A stretch of 64,000 nt of DNA from Halomonas getboli (GTDB lineage Bacteria > Pseudomonadota > Gammaproteobacteria > Pseudomonadales > Halomonadaceae): NCBI RefSeq assembly GCF_023094245.1, contig NZ_JALMEW010000006.1, positions 1 to 64,000 on the forward strand. Reading direction: 5' to 3'. The notes under the pieces were generated by a model. The model was not told the DNA's origin. It ran no database searches and worked only from the letters and a program-made list of their open reading frames with translations. Of this stretch, positions 29,416-38,383 are shown one piece after another. The position numbers were made by a program, and so were the translations under genes. Position 1 is the stretch's first letter, and every line of letters begins with the position of its first letter.

Positions 29416-30951
29416 TTAGCGGCTCAGGTTGATGGCGGCCTGAAGCACCTCGTCCTGGGTCGAGATGGTCTGGGAGTTGGCCTGGTAGGCGCGCTGGGTG
29501 ACGATCATGTCGACCAGCTGGCTGGCCAGGTCCACGTTGGAGGTCTCGATGGCACTGGACTGGACGCTGCCGAGCACCCCGGTGCCCGGCTCGCCGAGCA
29601 GCTCCTGACCGGAGCTCGCGGTGGCCGACCAGGCGTTGTCGCCCACCGCCTCGAGCCCTTCCGGGTTGCGGAAGTTGGCCAGCGCGATCTGCCCGGCCGG
29701 CACCGACTGCTCGTTGGCGTAGTTGCGCATCACGGTGCCGTCGTCCTGGATGGTGATGCCCACCAGGGCGCCGGAGGTATAGCCGTCCTGAGTCAGCGAG
29801 CTGGTCGAGGAGGTATTGCCGAACTGGGTGGAGCCGGTCGGTCGATAGTCGAAGGTCAGCTCGGCGGCGCCACCCTTCGCGGCGAAGGTCATCGCCGTCT
29901 CGATATCGGCATCCAGGGCGTTATAGGCGGTGGTATAGGCAGCCTGGGCAGTATTACGCTGACCAAGCGCATCGCTATATGCCGTCGTCGCGTCAGTCAA
30001 TTCAGTATTGGCAGCCGTAAGCGCTGTGTTGGCATCCGCCAGAGCATCCTGATTGGCCTGGGAGCTATCGGCGTCAAAAGCCGCCTGGGCTGCGTCGACG
30101 GCGGCCTGGGCACTGTCGTAGGCATCCTGCGCCGCATCTCGGTCGCTGGTCGCCGTTACCAGCTCGGCCTCGCGCTGCTCGAGCGTGTCCTCCGCCTGCA
30201 GGAAGTTGGCGTCGACACCGGCCACGCCCTGGTCCTGGAGCTGGCCGTTATTGTCGAAGCGCAGGAAGAAATCGTTCTCTTCAGAGTATGTGCCGTCCAT
30301 CACCGCCCGGCCGCGCCAGGTATTGGCATCGACCTTCTCGTAGTAGACGGTGACGTTGCGCGAATTGCCCAGCGAGTCGTAGGTCGAGAAGTTGTTCGAG
30401 AAGTGGTAGTTCAGAGTCGTGTCTGCCCCCGTAGCGTCGGTCACTTCGGCCTGGCTGAGATCGCTGCCGACGGTTTCTCGCGCATCCAGGTTGAAGGAGG
30501 TGGAGACCTCGGTGGTAGCGCTGGCCGCCATGTCGTCCGCCGGCACCTGCAGCACCCCGGGCTGGCCGCCGGTCTGGACGTTGCCCGCCGCGTTGAGCCC
30601 GTAGCCCATGATCCTCGCCCCCTGGGCATTCTCCAGGTAGCCGTCGGCGGTCATGGACAGCTGGCCGTTGCGCGAGTAGACCACCTCGCCGTCCTGCTGG
30701 AAACGGAAGAAGCCGTCGCCGCTGATCGCCAGGTCCAGGTTGCGGCCGGTGTTCTCGATGTTGCCGTCGCCAAAGTCCTGCAGCACGGCGGAGACCTTGG
30801 TACCGAGGCCGGTGGAGCCGGCGAAGATGTCGGCGAACTGGGCGCTGGAGCTCTTGTAGCCCACGGTCTGGGAGTTGGCGATGTTGTTGCCCAGCACGTC
30901 GAGGCTGGAAGAGGCGGCATTCAGGCCGCTGAGCGCTTGTGAGAAACCCAT
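29416..30951 (-). CDS. flgE: Flagellar hook protein FlgE with an Ala-rich helical insert
   Basis: FlgE (511 residues) polymerises into the hook. The N-terminus MGFSQALSGLNAASSSLDVL, GNNIANSQTVGYKSS and the C-terminal QRAYQANSQTISTQDEVLQ are canonical. Residues about 252-350 (DNA 29902-30198) form an Ala/Asp/Gln/Thr-rich stretch with heptad-like spacing, predicted coiled coil. It lies between two normal hook-domain segments. This segment explains the length of 511 compared with about 400 in enteric FlgE. Its DNA looks less GC-rich than its surroundings and uses more A/T-ending codons. The frame is open throughout, so the gene looks functional. Confidence 0.95.
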   Translation of the reverse strand: MGFSQALSGLNAASSSLDVLGNNIANSQTVGYKSSSAQFADIFAGSTGLGTKVSAVLQDFGDGNIENTGRNLDLAISGDGFFRFQQDGEVVYSRNGQLSMTADGYLENAQGARIMGYGLNAAGNVQTGGQPGVLQVPADDMAASATTEVSTSFNLDARETVGSDLSQAEVTDATGADTTLNYHFSNNFSTYDSLGNSRNVTVYYEKVDANTWRGRAVMDGTYSEENDFFLRFDNNGQLQDQGVAGVDANFLQAEDTLEQREAELVTATSDRDAAQDAYDSAQAAVDAAQAAFDADSSQANQDALADANTALTAANTELTDATTAYSDALGQRNTAQAAYTTAYNALDADIETAMTFAAKGGAAELTFDYRPTGSTQFGNTSSTSSLTQDGYTSGALVGITIQDDGTVMRNYANEQSVPAGQIALANFRNPEGLEAVGDNAWSATASSGQELLGEPGTGVLGSVQSSAIETSNVDLASQLVDMIVTQRAYQANSQTISTQDEVLQAAINLSR

Positions 30952-31022
30952 GTCACTGTCCCTGCGTTATCGAATCATGAAAGGTGCCGGGCCGACTCGC
31001 CTCTGGAACCGGCCCCGGGGCA

Positions 31023-31727
31023 TCACAGAATCTGCTTGATGTCGTTCAGGCCGACCTGGCCGTAGACGGCCCCCAGGTCGAGACGTACGTCGCCGTCGGT
31101 GGAGGGCGTGACGCTGTTGACCATGGCGTAGTTGAGGGCCTCGACCGACACGGCCTCGCCGCCCTGGCTGGCCTCGATGCGGAACTGGTAGGCCCCGTCG
31201 GCGGCGACCTGACCGTCGCGGGTCTTGCCGTCCCAGCCGAAGGACTGCACGCCGGCTTCCATGGCGCCCAGGTCATAGGTGTTGATCACCTCGCCGGAGG
31301 CGTTGGTGACGGTCACGCTGACCTCGTCGGCCGGGGCGCCCAGCTCCACCCCGATGGGCGTGGTGGTCACCTCGCCCTCGTCACCCTGACTCAGCAGCAC
31401 CCGGTTGCCGGGCACCATCACGCCCTGACCGATCAGGGCGGTGGCCTGCAGCGTGCGCCCGGCGTCGATCTGACTGGTGATCTCGGACAGCGAGTCGTTG
31501 AGTTCCTCGATGCCGCTGACGGTGTTGATCTGCGCCAGCTGGGAGGTCATTTCCTCGTTCTTCATCGGATCCATCGGATCCTGGTTCTGCAGCTGGGTCA
31601 CCAGCATGGTCATGAAGTTGTTGCGCAGCTCGTCCGACTGGCCAGAGGTCAGCCCGCCGGCCCCGGTGGCGCTGGCAGCACCGGCGTTGAGGCCGTTGAG
31701 CACGCCGGAATCGATGGTGGATGCCAT
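31023..31727 (-). CDS. flgD: Flagellar hook-capping scaffold FlgD
   Basis: FlgD (234 residues) caps the growing hook and is discarded afterwards. The N-terminal export region has FMTMLVTQLQNQDPMDPMKN and EMTSQLAQINTVSGIEELN. The FlgD Ig-like and Tudor-like domains contain FGWDGKTRDGQVAADGAYQF. It starts four bases after flgC ends and is followed by a 71-base gap before flgE. Confidence 0.97.
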   Translation of the reverse strand: MASTIDSGVLNGLNAGAASATGAGGLTSGQSDELRNNFMTMLVTQLQNQDPMDPMKNEEMTSQLAQINTVSGIEELNDSLSEITSQIDAGRTLQATALIGQGVMVPGNRVLLSQGDEGEVTTTPIGVELGAPADEVSVTVTNASGEVINTYDLGAMEAGVQSFGWDGKTRDGQVAADGAYQFRIEASQGGEAVSVEALNYAMVNSVTPSTDGDVRLDLGAVYGQVGLNDIKQIL

Positions 31728-31731
31728 GGGA

Positions 31732-32139
31732 TCAGCCCTCGCCCAGGGTCAGGGTCTTGAGCATCAACTGCTTGTTGGTGTTCATGACCTCGACGTTGGC
31801 TTGGTAGGAGCGGGAGGCGGAGATCATGTTGGCCATCTCCGCCACGGGATCGACGTTGGGCAGGCTGACATAGCCCTGGTCGTCGGCCAGCGGATGCTCG
31901 GGGCGATACTCGCGGCGCAGCGGCGCGGGGTCCTCGACCACCTCGCGCACCCCGACCCCACCGATGCCGTCGCGGGTGGCGGCCTGGCTCTCGAACATCA
32001 CCTGCTTGGCGCGATAGGCCTCGCCGTCGGGGCCGGCCACGCTGTCGGCGTTGGCCAGGTTGCTGGCGGTGACGTTCATGCGCTGCGACTGGGCGCTCAT
32101 CGCCGAGCCGGAAATATCGAACACGGAAAACATCGACAT
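31732..32139 (-). CDS. flgC: Flagellar proximal rod protein FlgC
   Basis: FlgC (135 residues) has the rod signature [27 protein letters not shown] and the C-terminal [20 protein letters not shown]. The ATG at 32139 has AAGGAG seven bases upstream, and that site overlaps the flgB stop. A second ATG two codons later is also possible. Confidence 0.97.
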   Translation of the reverse strand: MSMFSVFDISGSAMSAQSQRMNVTASNLANADSVAGPDGEAYRAKQVMFESQAATRDGIGGVGVREVVEDPAPLRREYRPEHPLADDQGYVSLPNVDPVAEMANMISASRSYQANVEVMNTNKQLMLKTLTLGEG

Positions 32140-32150
32140 GCCACCGCTCC

Positions 32151-32564
32151 TTATTCGGGTTGCATGGCCTTCTTGAGGCCCTGGATTCGACTGTTGAGGA
32201 GCGTCAGGGAGGCCTGATAGCGCACCGAGTTGTCCGCGAAGGCGGTGCGCTCGCGATCCATGTCGACGGTATTGCCGTCGAGACTCGGCTGGTCCGGCAC
32301 CCGATAGAGCAGCTCCCCGCGCGGCGCCGGCATCCCCTGGCCGGCCAGATGGCCGGCGTCGGTGCGGGCCAGCGACAGGCCGCCGCGCGCGCCGGCGCCC
32401 TGTCGCGTCGCCTTGGCCAGTTCGGCGCCGAAGTCCATGTCGCGGGCCTTGTAGCCCGGGGTATCGGCGTTGGCGATGTTGCTGGCCAGCATCTTCTGGC
32501 GCTCGTGGCGCAGATGCAGGGCCTGCTGGGAGAAATTGAGGGAGGCTTCGAGCTGATCGATCAT
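32151..32564 (-). CDS. flgB: Flagellar proximal rod protein FlgB
   Basis: FlgB (137 residues) is the first gene of the flgBCDEFGHIJKL operon. The family pattern [20 protein letters not shown] is present, followed by [12 protein letters not shown]. It is divergent from flgA. The intervening 160 bases should contain the class-2 promoters. I saw no sigma-28 or sigma-54 match there, which is expected for an early operon. Confidence 0.97.
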   Translation of the reverse strand: MIDQLEASLNFSQQALHLRHERQKMLASNIANADTPGYKARDMDFGAELAKATRQGAGARGGLSLARTDAGHLAGQGMPAPRGELLYRVPDQPSLDGNTVDMDRERTAFADNSVRYQASLTLLNSRIQGLKKAMQPE

Positions 32565-32725
32565 CCGGCACGCTCCGGAAAAGGAAATTCGTCGACGATG
32601 GAGAATAGCCAGGGAGGTGTCAGCCCAAAGGGCCGAACAGCCATCGATAGCCGGGCCATTTCACGGCATCCCCGCCCACGATGACCGCTAGACTTCGCTC
32701 AGGAATCCTCGCCGAGCCATGCCTC

Positions 32726-33406
32726 ATGCCCCGACCGATCCGTCGCTGCCTGCTACTGCTGTTGCTGCTGGCCGCCACTCCGGCGCCGGCCGAGGACACG
32801 GTCATGCTCGACGCCGTGCGCGACTTCCTGACCGCCGAGGCCGCCCCGCTGGGCGACGAGGTCAGCGTGACCCTCTATCCGCCCGCCGCGCATTTCCCGA
32901 CCTGCCAGCAGCCGGCGCCCTTCCTGAGGAACACGTCGCGCGCGCCGCTGGGGCGGCTGTCGGTGGGCATACGCTGCGGCGGAGACGACGCTCGCACCCG
33001 CTATCTGCAGGCCGAGGTCAGCGTGATCGGCCGCTATCCGGTCACCGCCCACGCCATCGCCGCGGGCGCGGTGCTGACCCGCGACGACCTGGAACAGCGG
33101 CGCGGCGAACTCGACCGCCTGCCGCGCCGGGCGCTGCGTTCCGTCGAGGCGATCGTCGGCCAGCAGGCGCGCCGCTCACTGGCCGCCGGGCGGGTGATCC
33201 AGGCCCATCAGCTGCGGGCGCCGAGACTGGTGGAGCGCGGCGATCGCGTCACCCTGGAGGCGAAGGGGCAGGGCTTTCGCATCATGCGCCAGGCCGAGGC
33301 GCTGGGCTCGGGCGGCCGCGGCGAGGAGATCCGGGTGCGCCTGGACGACCGCCGCATCCTCGAGGGCCGCATCATCGGGCCCAGGCGCCTGGCCGTGACC
33401 GGCTAG
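32726..33406 (+). CDS. flgA: Flagellar P-ring chaperone FlgA
   Basis: FlgA (226 residues) helps assemble the P ring in the periplasm. The chosen ATG at 32726 gives a classical signal peptide (MPRPIRRCLLLLLLLAATPAPA). Two cysteines, one in FPTCQQP and one in GIRCGG, probably form a disulfide. The C-terminal SAF-type domain contains VLTRDDLEQ and the final VRLDDRRILEGRII. A start 15 codons upstream is possible, but neither start has a strong ribosome site. Confidence 0.93.
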   Translation: MPRPIRRCLLLLLLLAATPAPAEDTVMLDAVRDFLTAEAAPLGDEVSVTLYPPAAHFPTCQQPAPFLRNTSRAPLGRLSVGIRCGGDDARTRYLQAEVSVIGRYPVTAHAIAAGAVLTRDDLEQRRGELDRLPRRALRSVEAIVGQQARRSLAAGRVIQAHQLRAPRLVERGDRVTLEAKGQGFRIMRQAEALGSGGRGEEIRVRLDDRRILEGRIIGPRRLAVTG

Positions 33407-33437
33407 CCCGGGCTGGCCGCCACCCCCGCCCGGGCAT

Positions 33438-33464
33438 TAAAGTTATGGCCTCGGGCGCCGATAG
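33438..33464 (+). promoter_or_regulatory. FliA (sigma-28) promoter for flgMN
   Basis: TAAAGTTA, 11 bases, then GCCGATAG match the sigma-28 consensus at 14 of 16 positions with exact spacing. It is the best example in this window. Transcription would start at about 33471, upstream of the GTG start of flgM. The anti-sigma factor thus controls its own late expression, as in enteric bacteria. Confidence 0.93.
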
Positions 33465-33498
33465 CTCGGGTAACGCACCGCTCACGAGGCATCTCACC

Positions 33499-33789
33499 GT
33501 GAAAGTCGACAATCACACTCCCCTGCGCCCCGGCCAGATCGAATCCCGCGACGCGACCCGCCAGACCCGGGAAGCGCCCGCGGCGCAACAGGACACGCCG
33601 GAAGCGGCGACCACGACGCATCTGCGCCAGGGCGCGACCGATGCGAGCCAGGACATCGATACCGCCCGGGTCGACGAGCTGCGCGCGGCCATCCGCGACG
33701 GCCAGCTGGAGATCAAGCCGGAGCGCATCGCCGACGGCCTGATCGCCAGCGTGCAGGACCTGCTGGCGGACGAGGGCGACGCTCAGTGA
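33499..33789 (+). CDS. flgM: Anti-sigma-28 factor FlgM
   Basis: FlgM (96 residues) binds FliA until hook completion, when FlgM is exported. The C-terminal sigma-binding region reads RVDELRAAIRDGQLEIKPER and IADGLIASVQDLL, typical of the family. The N-terminal half is Thr/Ala/Arg/Gln-rich and probably unfolded, as needed for export. The start is GTG at 33499, with GAGG nine bases upstream. An upstream ATG at 33445 lies inside the sigma-28 promoter and so cannot be the start of that transcript. It overlaps flgN by four bases. Confidence 0.94.
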   Translation: MKVDNHTPLRPGQIESRDATRQTREAPAAQQDTPEAATTTHLRQGATDASQDIDTARVDELRAAIRDGQLEIKPERIADGLIASVQDLLADEGDAQ

Positions 33790-34235
33790 GCCTGAAGCAG
33801 CTGCTCGACGGCCAGGCCGAGCGCCTGACCCGGCTGGGCCAGCGGCTCGAGGAGGAACAGGGGCTGCTGGTCGAAGGCGAGATCGACGGCCGGCGCCTCA
33901 ACGCCCTGGCCGCCGAGAAGGCCGACCTCCAGCGGGCGCTGGAGGATACCGAGGCGCGGCGGGCCAGGGTGCAGCGCCAGCTAGGCTATGCCGACGGCCT
34001 CGATGGCGCCCGCCAGGCCGCCGCCGATGCCGGCTGCCTCGACGGCTGGCAGGCCATGCTGGAAGGCGCCCGCCGGATCGCCCGGCTCAACGAACGCAAC
34101 GGTCGCCTGCTGGAGCTGCGCATGCGCCACAATCAGCAGCTGCTCGACACCATCCACCGCCTCGCCGACCCCGACACCTACTCCGCCCAGGGCCGCACCG
34201 GGCTGCAGCCGCGCCGGCTCGACGCCCGCGCCTGA
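33786..34235 (+). CDS. flgN: Flagellar export chaperone FlgN
   Basis: FlgN (149 residues) is the cytoplasmic chaperone for FlgK and FlgL. It is almost fully helical, with a coiled coil (LLVEGEIDGRRLNALAAEKA) and the C-terminal pattern RNGRLLELRMRHNQQLLDTI seen in the family. It starts with GTG overlapping the flgM stop codon, so the two are translationally coupled. Confidence 0.93.
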   Translation: MSLKQLLDGQAERLTRLGQRLEEEQGLLVEGEIDGRRLNALAAEKADLQRALEDTEARRARVQRQLGYADGLDGARQAAADAGCLDGWQAMLEGARRIARLNERNGRLLELRMRHNQQLLDTIHRLADPDTYSAQGRTGLQPRRLDARA

Positions 34236-34251
34236 GCCGCGAGCGGCGGCG

Positions 34252-35970
34252 TCAGGCCGGTCGCGCCCACCACTCCGCCAGCTCGTCCGGCGTCTGCGGC
34301 GCGCCCAGCAGATAGCCCTGGGCCAGCGTCACGCCCAGCGCACGCGCGGCCGCGAGCTGCGTTGACGTCTCGACGCCCACCAGCACCGTCTCGATCTGCA
34401 GGGCATGAAAGCACTGCAGCAACGCCTCGAGGACGCGATCCCGCTCGAAGGAGGCGACCAGCGTCGGGCTCAGCTTGATCCGGGACAGCGGCAGGCCCGC
34501 CAGGGTCGACAGGTCCAGCGGCGTGGCGCCGACGTCGTTGGCCACCAGCCCCACCCCCAGCCGCCGAAGGCGCCGCAGCAGATGGGTCTGGCCCGCGACC
34601 CGATCGAACAGCCCCTGCTGGGTCAGCTCCAGCGACAGCCAGCCGGGCTCGAGCCCTTGCTGTCTCAGGAAGAGATCCAACGGGCGGCGATCATAGGCCG
34701 CCTGATCGAGCAGCTCTCCCTCGGCGTTCACCGCGATGTCGAGCGCCGCCAGCGGCGAGCCCTCGGCCTGCCAGGCGGCATGCTGGGCGATGGTCCGGGC
34801 GATGACCCAGCGATCCAGCCGCACCTGCTGCCCCAGCTCGGCGACCACCGGCAGGAAGGCATCGGGCGGCAGCAGGCCCTGGCGCGGATGCCGCCAGCGC
34901 ACCAGCGCCTCCAGCCCCACGCAGCGGCCGCTGTCCAGATCGAGCTGCGGCTGGAACAGCAGCTGAAAGTGGGCCTCCGGGGCCAGCAGGGCCTCCTGCA
35001 ACTGCTGGCGAAACGCCAGCTGCTCATCCAGATGGTAACGCAGCGCATCGTCGAAGAAGGCATGCCGCGAAGGGCCGGCGCGCGCCAGCGCCGCTTCGGC
35101 GCTGGCCAGCAGCTGCGCGGGAGCATCGCCATCCTCGGGATAGACGGCCACGCCGGCGGAGAGCGTCAGCAGCGTGGGATGCTCCGCCAGGCGGAAGGGC
35201 GGCTCCATCGCCTCGAGGCAGCGCATCACCGTGGCCTGCAGGCCACCGGGCGTGATCGGCGATTCGATCAGCACGCCCCAGCGGCCGGGCCAGAGCTTGA
35301 CCAGGCTGTCCTCGCTGCGCAGGGTGCAGGCGAGACGCTGCTCGACGCGCCCGGACAGCGCCTCGAACGCCTCGGCGCCCAGGCTTTCGCGCAGCGCCGC
35401 ATCGCCGTCGAGCCGCAGCACCAGCAGCCCCACGTGCCCCTCGCTGCGGTCGGCGCGTTCCAGAGCATGCGCCAGGCGATCCTCGAACAGCCAGACGTTG
35501 GGCAGACGGGCCGGCAGCCGACGCCAGGCCCCCGGTGCCAGGGCAGCGGGGGCTTCCCCGGGATCGATGACGCTCAACAGGCGCAGCCTGCCCTCATGCT
35601 CCTGCTGCACCGACGTCGCGCTCACCAGCACCAGGCGCTCGTCGTCCCGTTCGCCGACGCCGAGACGCGCCGGTTCCCAGCCTTCTTCCAGCGCCACCCA
35701 GCCGCCTTGGCGCTCGGACAGAAAGCCGGAATAGCGGATCAGGCCGTTGATCGGACGCCCTCGCAGCGTGTCCTCGTCGATCTCCAGCATCGCCTGGAAA
35801 CCGGCATTGGCCCACTGGACCCGACCGTCGGCGTCCACCAGCACCAGTCCGAACGGCGCCTGCTCGACGACCAGACGCGACAGCGCCGCCGGCAGGAAAT
35901 GCACCCCCGCCTGCTTGTCAGTTCCCTGTGCGGGCCCGCCGCTGCCATCCACCATCATCACCGCCGCCAT
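34252..35970 (-). CDS. PAS / degenerate GGDEF / degenerate EAL protein
   Basis: This 572-residue cytoplasmic protein has a PAS-like domain (about 30-140), a GGDEF-fold domain (about 150-310) and an EAL-fold domain (about 330-570). The GGDEF motif is replaced by WPGRW (about 227-231), so cyclase activity is not expected. The EAL triad itself is kept (LEALVRW). However, DDFG is changed to NDVG, the ELTE glutamate is ELTQ, and AEGVE is changed to LVGVE. At least two metal-ligand positions are therefore lost. I infer a non-catalytic c-di-GMP sensor or protein-binding module. It lies 16 bases beyond flgN, convergent to it. YdiV, a known degenerate EAL protein, controls flagella in enterics, so a flagellar role is plausible but unproven. 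The start is ATG 35970; a TTG one codon earlier is also open. Confidence 0.86.
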   Translation of the reverse strand: MAAVMMVDGSGGPAQGTDKQAGVHFLPAALSRLVVEQAPFGLVLVDADGRVQWANAGFQAMLEIDEDTLRGRPINGLIRYSGFLSERQGGWVALEEGWEPARLGVGERDDERLVLVSATSVQQEHEGRLRLLSVIDPGEAPAALAPGAWRRLPARLPNVWLFEDRLAHALERADRSEGHVGLLVLRLDGDAALRESLGAEAFEALSGRVEQRLACTLRSEDSLVKLWPGRWGVLIESPITPGGLQATVMRCLEAMEPPFRLAEHPTLLTLSAGVAVYPEDGDAPAQLLASAEAALARAGPSRHAFFDDALRYHLDEQLAFRQQLQEALLAPEAHFQLLFQPQLDLDSGRCVGLEALVRWRHPRQGLLPPDAFLPVVAELGQQVRLDRWVIARTIAQHAAWQAEGSPLAALDIAVNAEGELLDQAAYDRRPLDLFLRQQGLEPGWLSLELTQQGLFDRVAGQTHLLRRLRRLGVGLVANDVGATPLDLSTLAGLPLSRIKLSPTLVASFERDRVLEALLQCFHALQIETVLVGVETSTQLAAARALGVTLAQGYLLGAPQTPDELAEWWARPA

Positions 35971-36259
35971 CAAATGTTGCCGTTCCAGGTATCGGATGTC
36001 GGCCGCGCCGAGGCGTTCTTGAACGACATCCGCCTATCCCGACTCGCACCGATCTTCGCTCTATTCCGCTCCCGGCCCGGCCGCTCTCCGATACCCCTCG
36101 CAGTATATCAAGCGACCCCGCGCCACCTGTCGGGAAAAACGCCCGAAAACGCCCCTATCTCGCGATGAAACGTCGCCAAGGAGGCGCCTTGCGCTTGTTT
36201 TCGCCTCGGCCCTTGAGCAGACTCCCAAGCCACTGTCATCACAGCGGTTTAACGCCTAC

Positions 36260-38383
36260 ATGAGTGATCTTCACGTTCCTTACAACCTGGCACTGGTCGC
36301 GCTGTCCTTCGGCATCGCCGCCATCGCCTCGCTGACGTCGCTGGATCTCGCCGGTCGGGTGCGCGCGGCCACGGGCCTGGCCGGCCAGGCCTGGCTCGGC
36401 GGCGGCGCCTTCGCCATGGGCACCGGCATCTGGGCGATGCATTTCATCGGCATGCTAGCGATGGACATGACCGCGAACGCGGCCTATGGCATTCCGCTGA
36501 CGCTGCTGTCGCTGGTCGCGGCCGTGCTTTCCTCGGCGCTGGCCCTGGCCATCGTCCAGACCGGCCGACTGACTCGCCGCCGCCTGGGCTTCGGCGCCCT
36601 GATCATGGGGCTGGGCGTCTGCCTGATGCACTACGTGGGCATGGAAGCCCTGCAGACCCGAGGCGCGTTGCACTACCGGCCGGGCTTCTTCCTGGTCTCG
36701 CTGGGCGTCGCCGTCTCCGCCGCCGCGCTGGCCCTGTGGCTCGCCTTCCGCCTCAATCCCTCGAATGCCCGCCTGCGCGTGCCGCTGTGGCAGCGTGGCC
36801 TGGCCGCGCTGGTCATGGCCGTGGGCATCTCAGGCATGCACTACCTCGGCATGGCAGCGGTCATCTATCCCGACGGCGGCATTCAGCCAGCCTCGGGCGG
36901 GCTATCGAACGGCCAGCTCGCCATCACCGTGGCCCTGGTCTCGACCTGCATCATGCTCGCCGCCCTGCTGATCGCCCTGTTCGATGCCCATCTCTCCTCG
37001 CGCAACGCCCAGCTCGCCGCTTCGCTGCGCGAGGCCAACCGGGAGCTCAAGGAGATGGTCTATCGCGATGCCCTGACGCAGCTGCCCAACCGGCTGCTGC
37101 TGGAGGAGCGCCTGGATAACCTGCTCGACGCTTCCCCGCGGAGTTTTGCGGTATTCTTCGTCGACCTGGATCGCTTCAAGCACGTCAACGACTCGCTGGG
37201 GCATCACGTCGGCGACGAACTGATCCGCCAGTCGGCGGCCCGCCTTCAGGCCGCGGTGCGCGACACCGATACCGTGGCCCGGGTCGGCGGCGACGAGTTC
37301 ATGGTGCTGATGGACGGCAGCGTGACGCGCGATGACGCCGGCACCCTCGCCCGCCGCCTCGTCAGCACCCTGGACCAACCCTTTCAGATCGACAGCGGCG
37401 TGGTGAAGGTCTCCACAAGCGTCGGCATCGGCCTCTACCCCGAGCACGGCCGCGACAAGCACGCGCTGATGGTACACGCCGATGCCGCCATGTACGGCGC
37501 CAAGCAGCGGGGCCGCAACACCTTCCAGTTCTTCGAGCCGGACATGACCCTGCGCGAGGAACGCCGCATCCAGCTGGAGCGGCGCCTGCGCCTGGCCGTC
37601 GAGAACGAGAGCCTGAGCCTCGCCTACCAGCCCAAGGTGCAGGTCGAGACCGGCCGCATCACCGGCGTGGAGGCGCTGCTGCGCTGGCACGACGAGGAGC
37701 TGGGCAGGGTGACGCCGGACGAGATGATTCCCCTGGCCGAGGACTCCGGCCTGATCCTGCCGATCGGCGAGTGGGTGCTGCGCACCGCCTGCCGCTATGC
37801 CAAGGCGTGGGAGCAGGACGCCGGCCACCCCCTGGCCATGGCGGTCAATATCTCGGCGGTCCAGCTCAACGAGCGGCACTTCGTCGACACGCTGCGGAAG
37901 GTGCTGGCCGAGACCGGCCTGCCGCCCTACTGCCTCGAGCTGGAACTGACCGAGAGCGCACTGATCCGGGATCCCGATCATGCCCTGAAGGTGCTCAACG
38001 AGCTGCGCGCGCTGGGCGTGACGCTCTCCATCGACGACTTCGGCACCGGCTATTCGAATCTCGCCCAGCTGCGGCGCTTTCCCATCGACCGGCTGAAGAT
38101 CGACCGCACCTTCATGTCCCAGGCGGTGGACAACCGGCAGGATGCCGCCATCGTCAAGGCCGTGGTGGCCCTGGCCCGAAGCCTGGACCTGCAGGTGGTC
38201 GCCGAAGGCATCGAGAACGAGGACCAGCTGCGGCTGATCCATCAGCTGCAGAGCCATGAATATCAGGGCTACCTGTGCAGCAAGGCCCTGCCCGGCGACG
38301 AGCTCAGGCGGTTTCTGTCGCAGCAGTCACGAGCGCTGACGGCAGCTGAGTCGGGCAGGCTCGGCGCTACCCCAGCGCCTTGA
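36260..38383 (+). CDS. MHYT / GGDEF / EAL membrane c-di-GMP enzyme
   Basis: This 707-residue protein has an N-terminal seven-helix MHYT sensor (about 8-245) with motifs MHF (60-62), MHY (123-125) and MHY (193-195). These are thought to bind copper and sense oxygen, CO or NO. The GGDEF domain is intact (343-347), with an RxxD inhibition site (RDTD, 334-337) at normal spacing. The EAL domain is intact, with EAL (471-473) and DDFGTGYSNL. It resembles the MucR/YkoW architecture. Either activity is possible, and many such fusions switch between them. The last 17 bases overlap the end of the convergent TauE-family gene. Confidence 0.95.
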   Translation: MSDLHVPYNLALVALSFGIAAIASLTSLDLAGRVRAATGLAGQAWLGGGAFAMGTGIWAMHFIGMLAMDMTANAAYGIPLTLLSLVAAVLSSALALAIVQTGRLTRRRLGFGALIMGLGVCLMHYVGMEALQTRGALHYRPGFFLVSLGVAVSAAALALWLAFRLNPSNARLRVPLWQRGLAALVMAVGISGMHYLGMAAVIYPDGGIQPASGGLSNGQLAITVALVSTCIMLAALLIALFDAHLSSRNAQLAASLREANRELKEMVYRDALTQLPNRLLLEERLDNLLDASPRSFAVFFVDLDRFKHVNDSLGHHVGDELIRQSAARLQAAVRDTDTVARVGGDEFMVLMDGSVTRDDAGTLARRLVSTLDQPFQIDSGVVKVSTSVGIGLYPEHGRDKHALMVHADAAMYGAKQRGRNTFQFFEPDMTLREERRIQLERRLRLAVENESLSLAYQPKVQVETGRITGVEALLRWHDEELGRVTPDEMIPLAEDSGLILPIGEWVLRTACRYAKAWEQDAGHPLAMAVNISAVQLNERHFVDTLRKVLAETGLPPYCLELELTESALIRDPDHALKVLNELRALGVTLSIDDFGTGYSNLAQLRRFPIDRLKIDRTFMSQAVDNRQDAAIVKAVVALARSLDLQVVAEGIENEDQLRLIHQLQSHEYQGYLCSKALPGDELRRFLSQQSRALTAAESGRLGATPAP

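Noticed and set aside
33445..33498. ATG at 33445 as a longer flgM start
   Set aside because: It lies inside the FliA promoter, upstream of the expected transcription start; the GTG at 33499 has a proper ribosome site and gives normal FlgM length.
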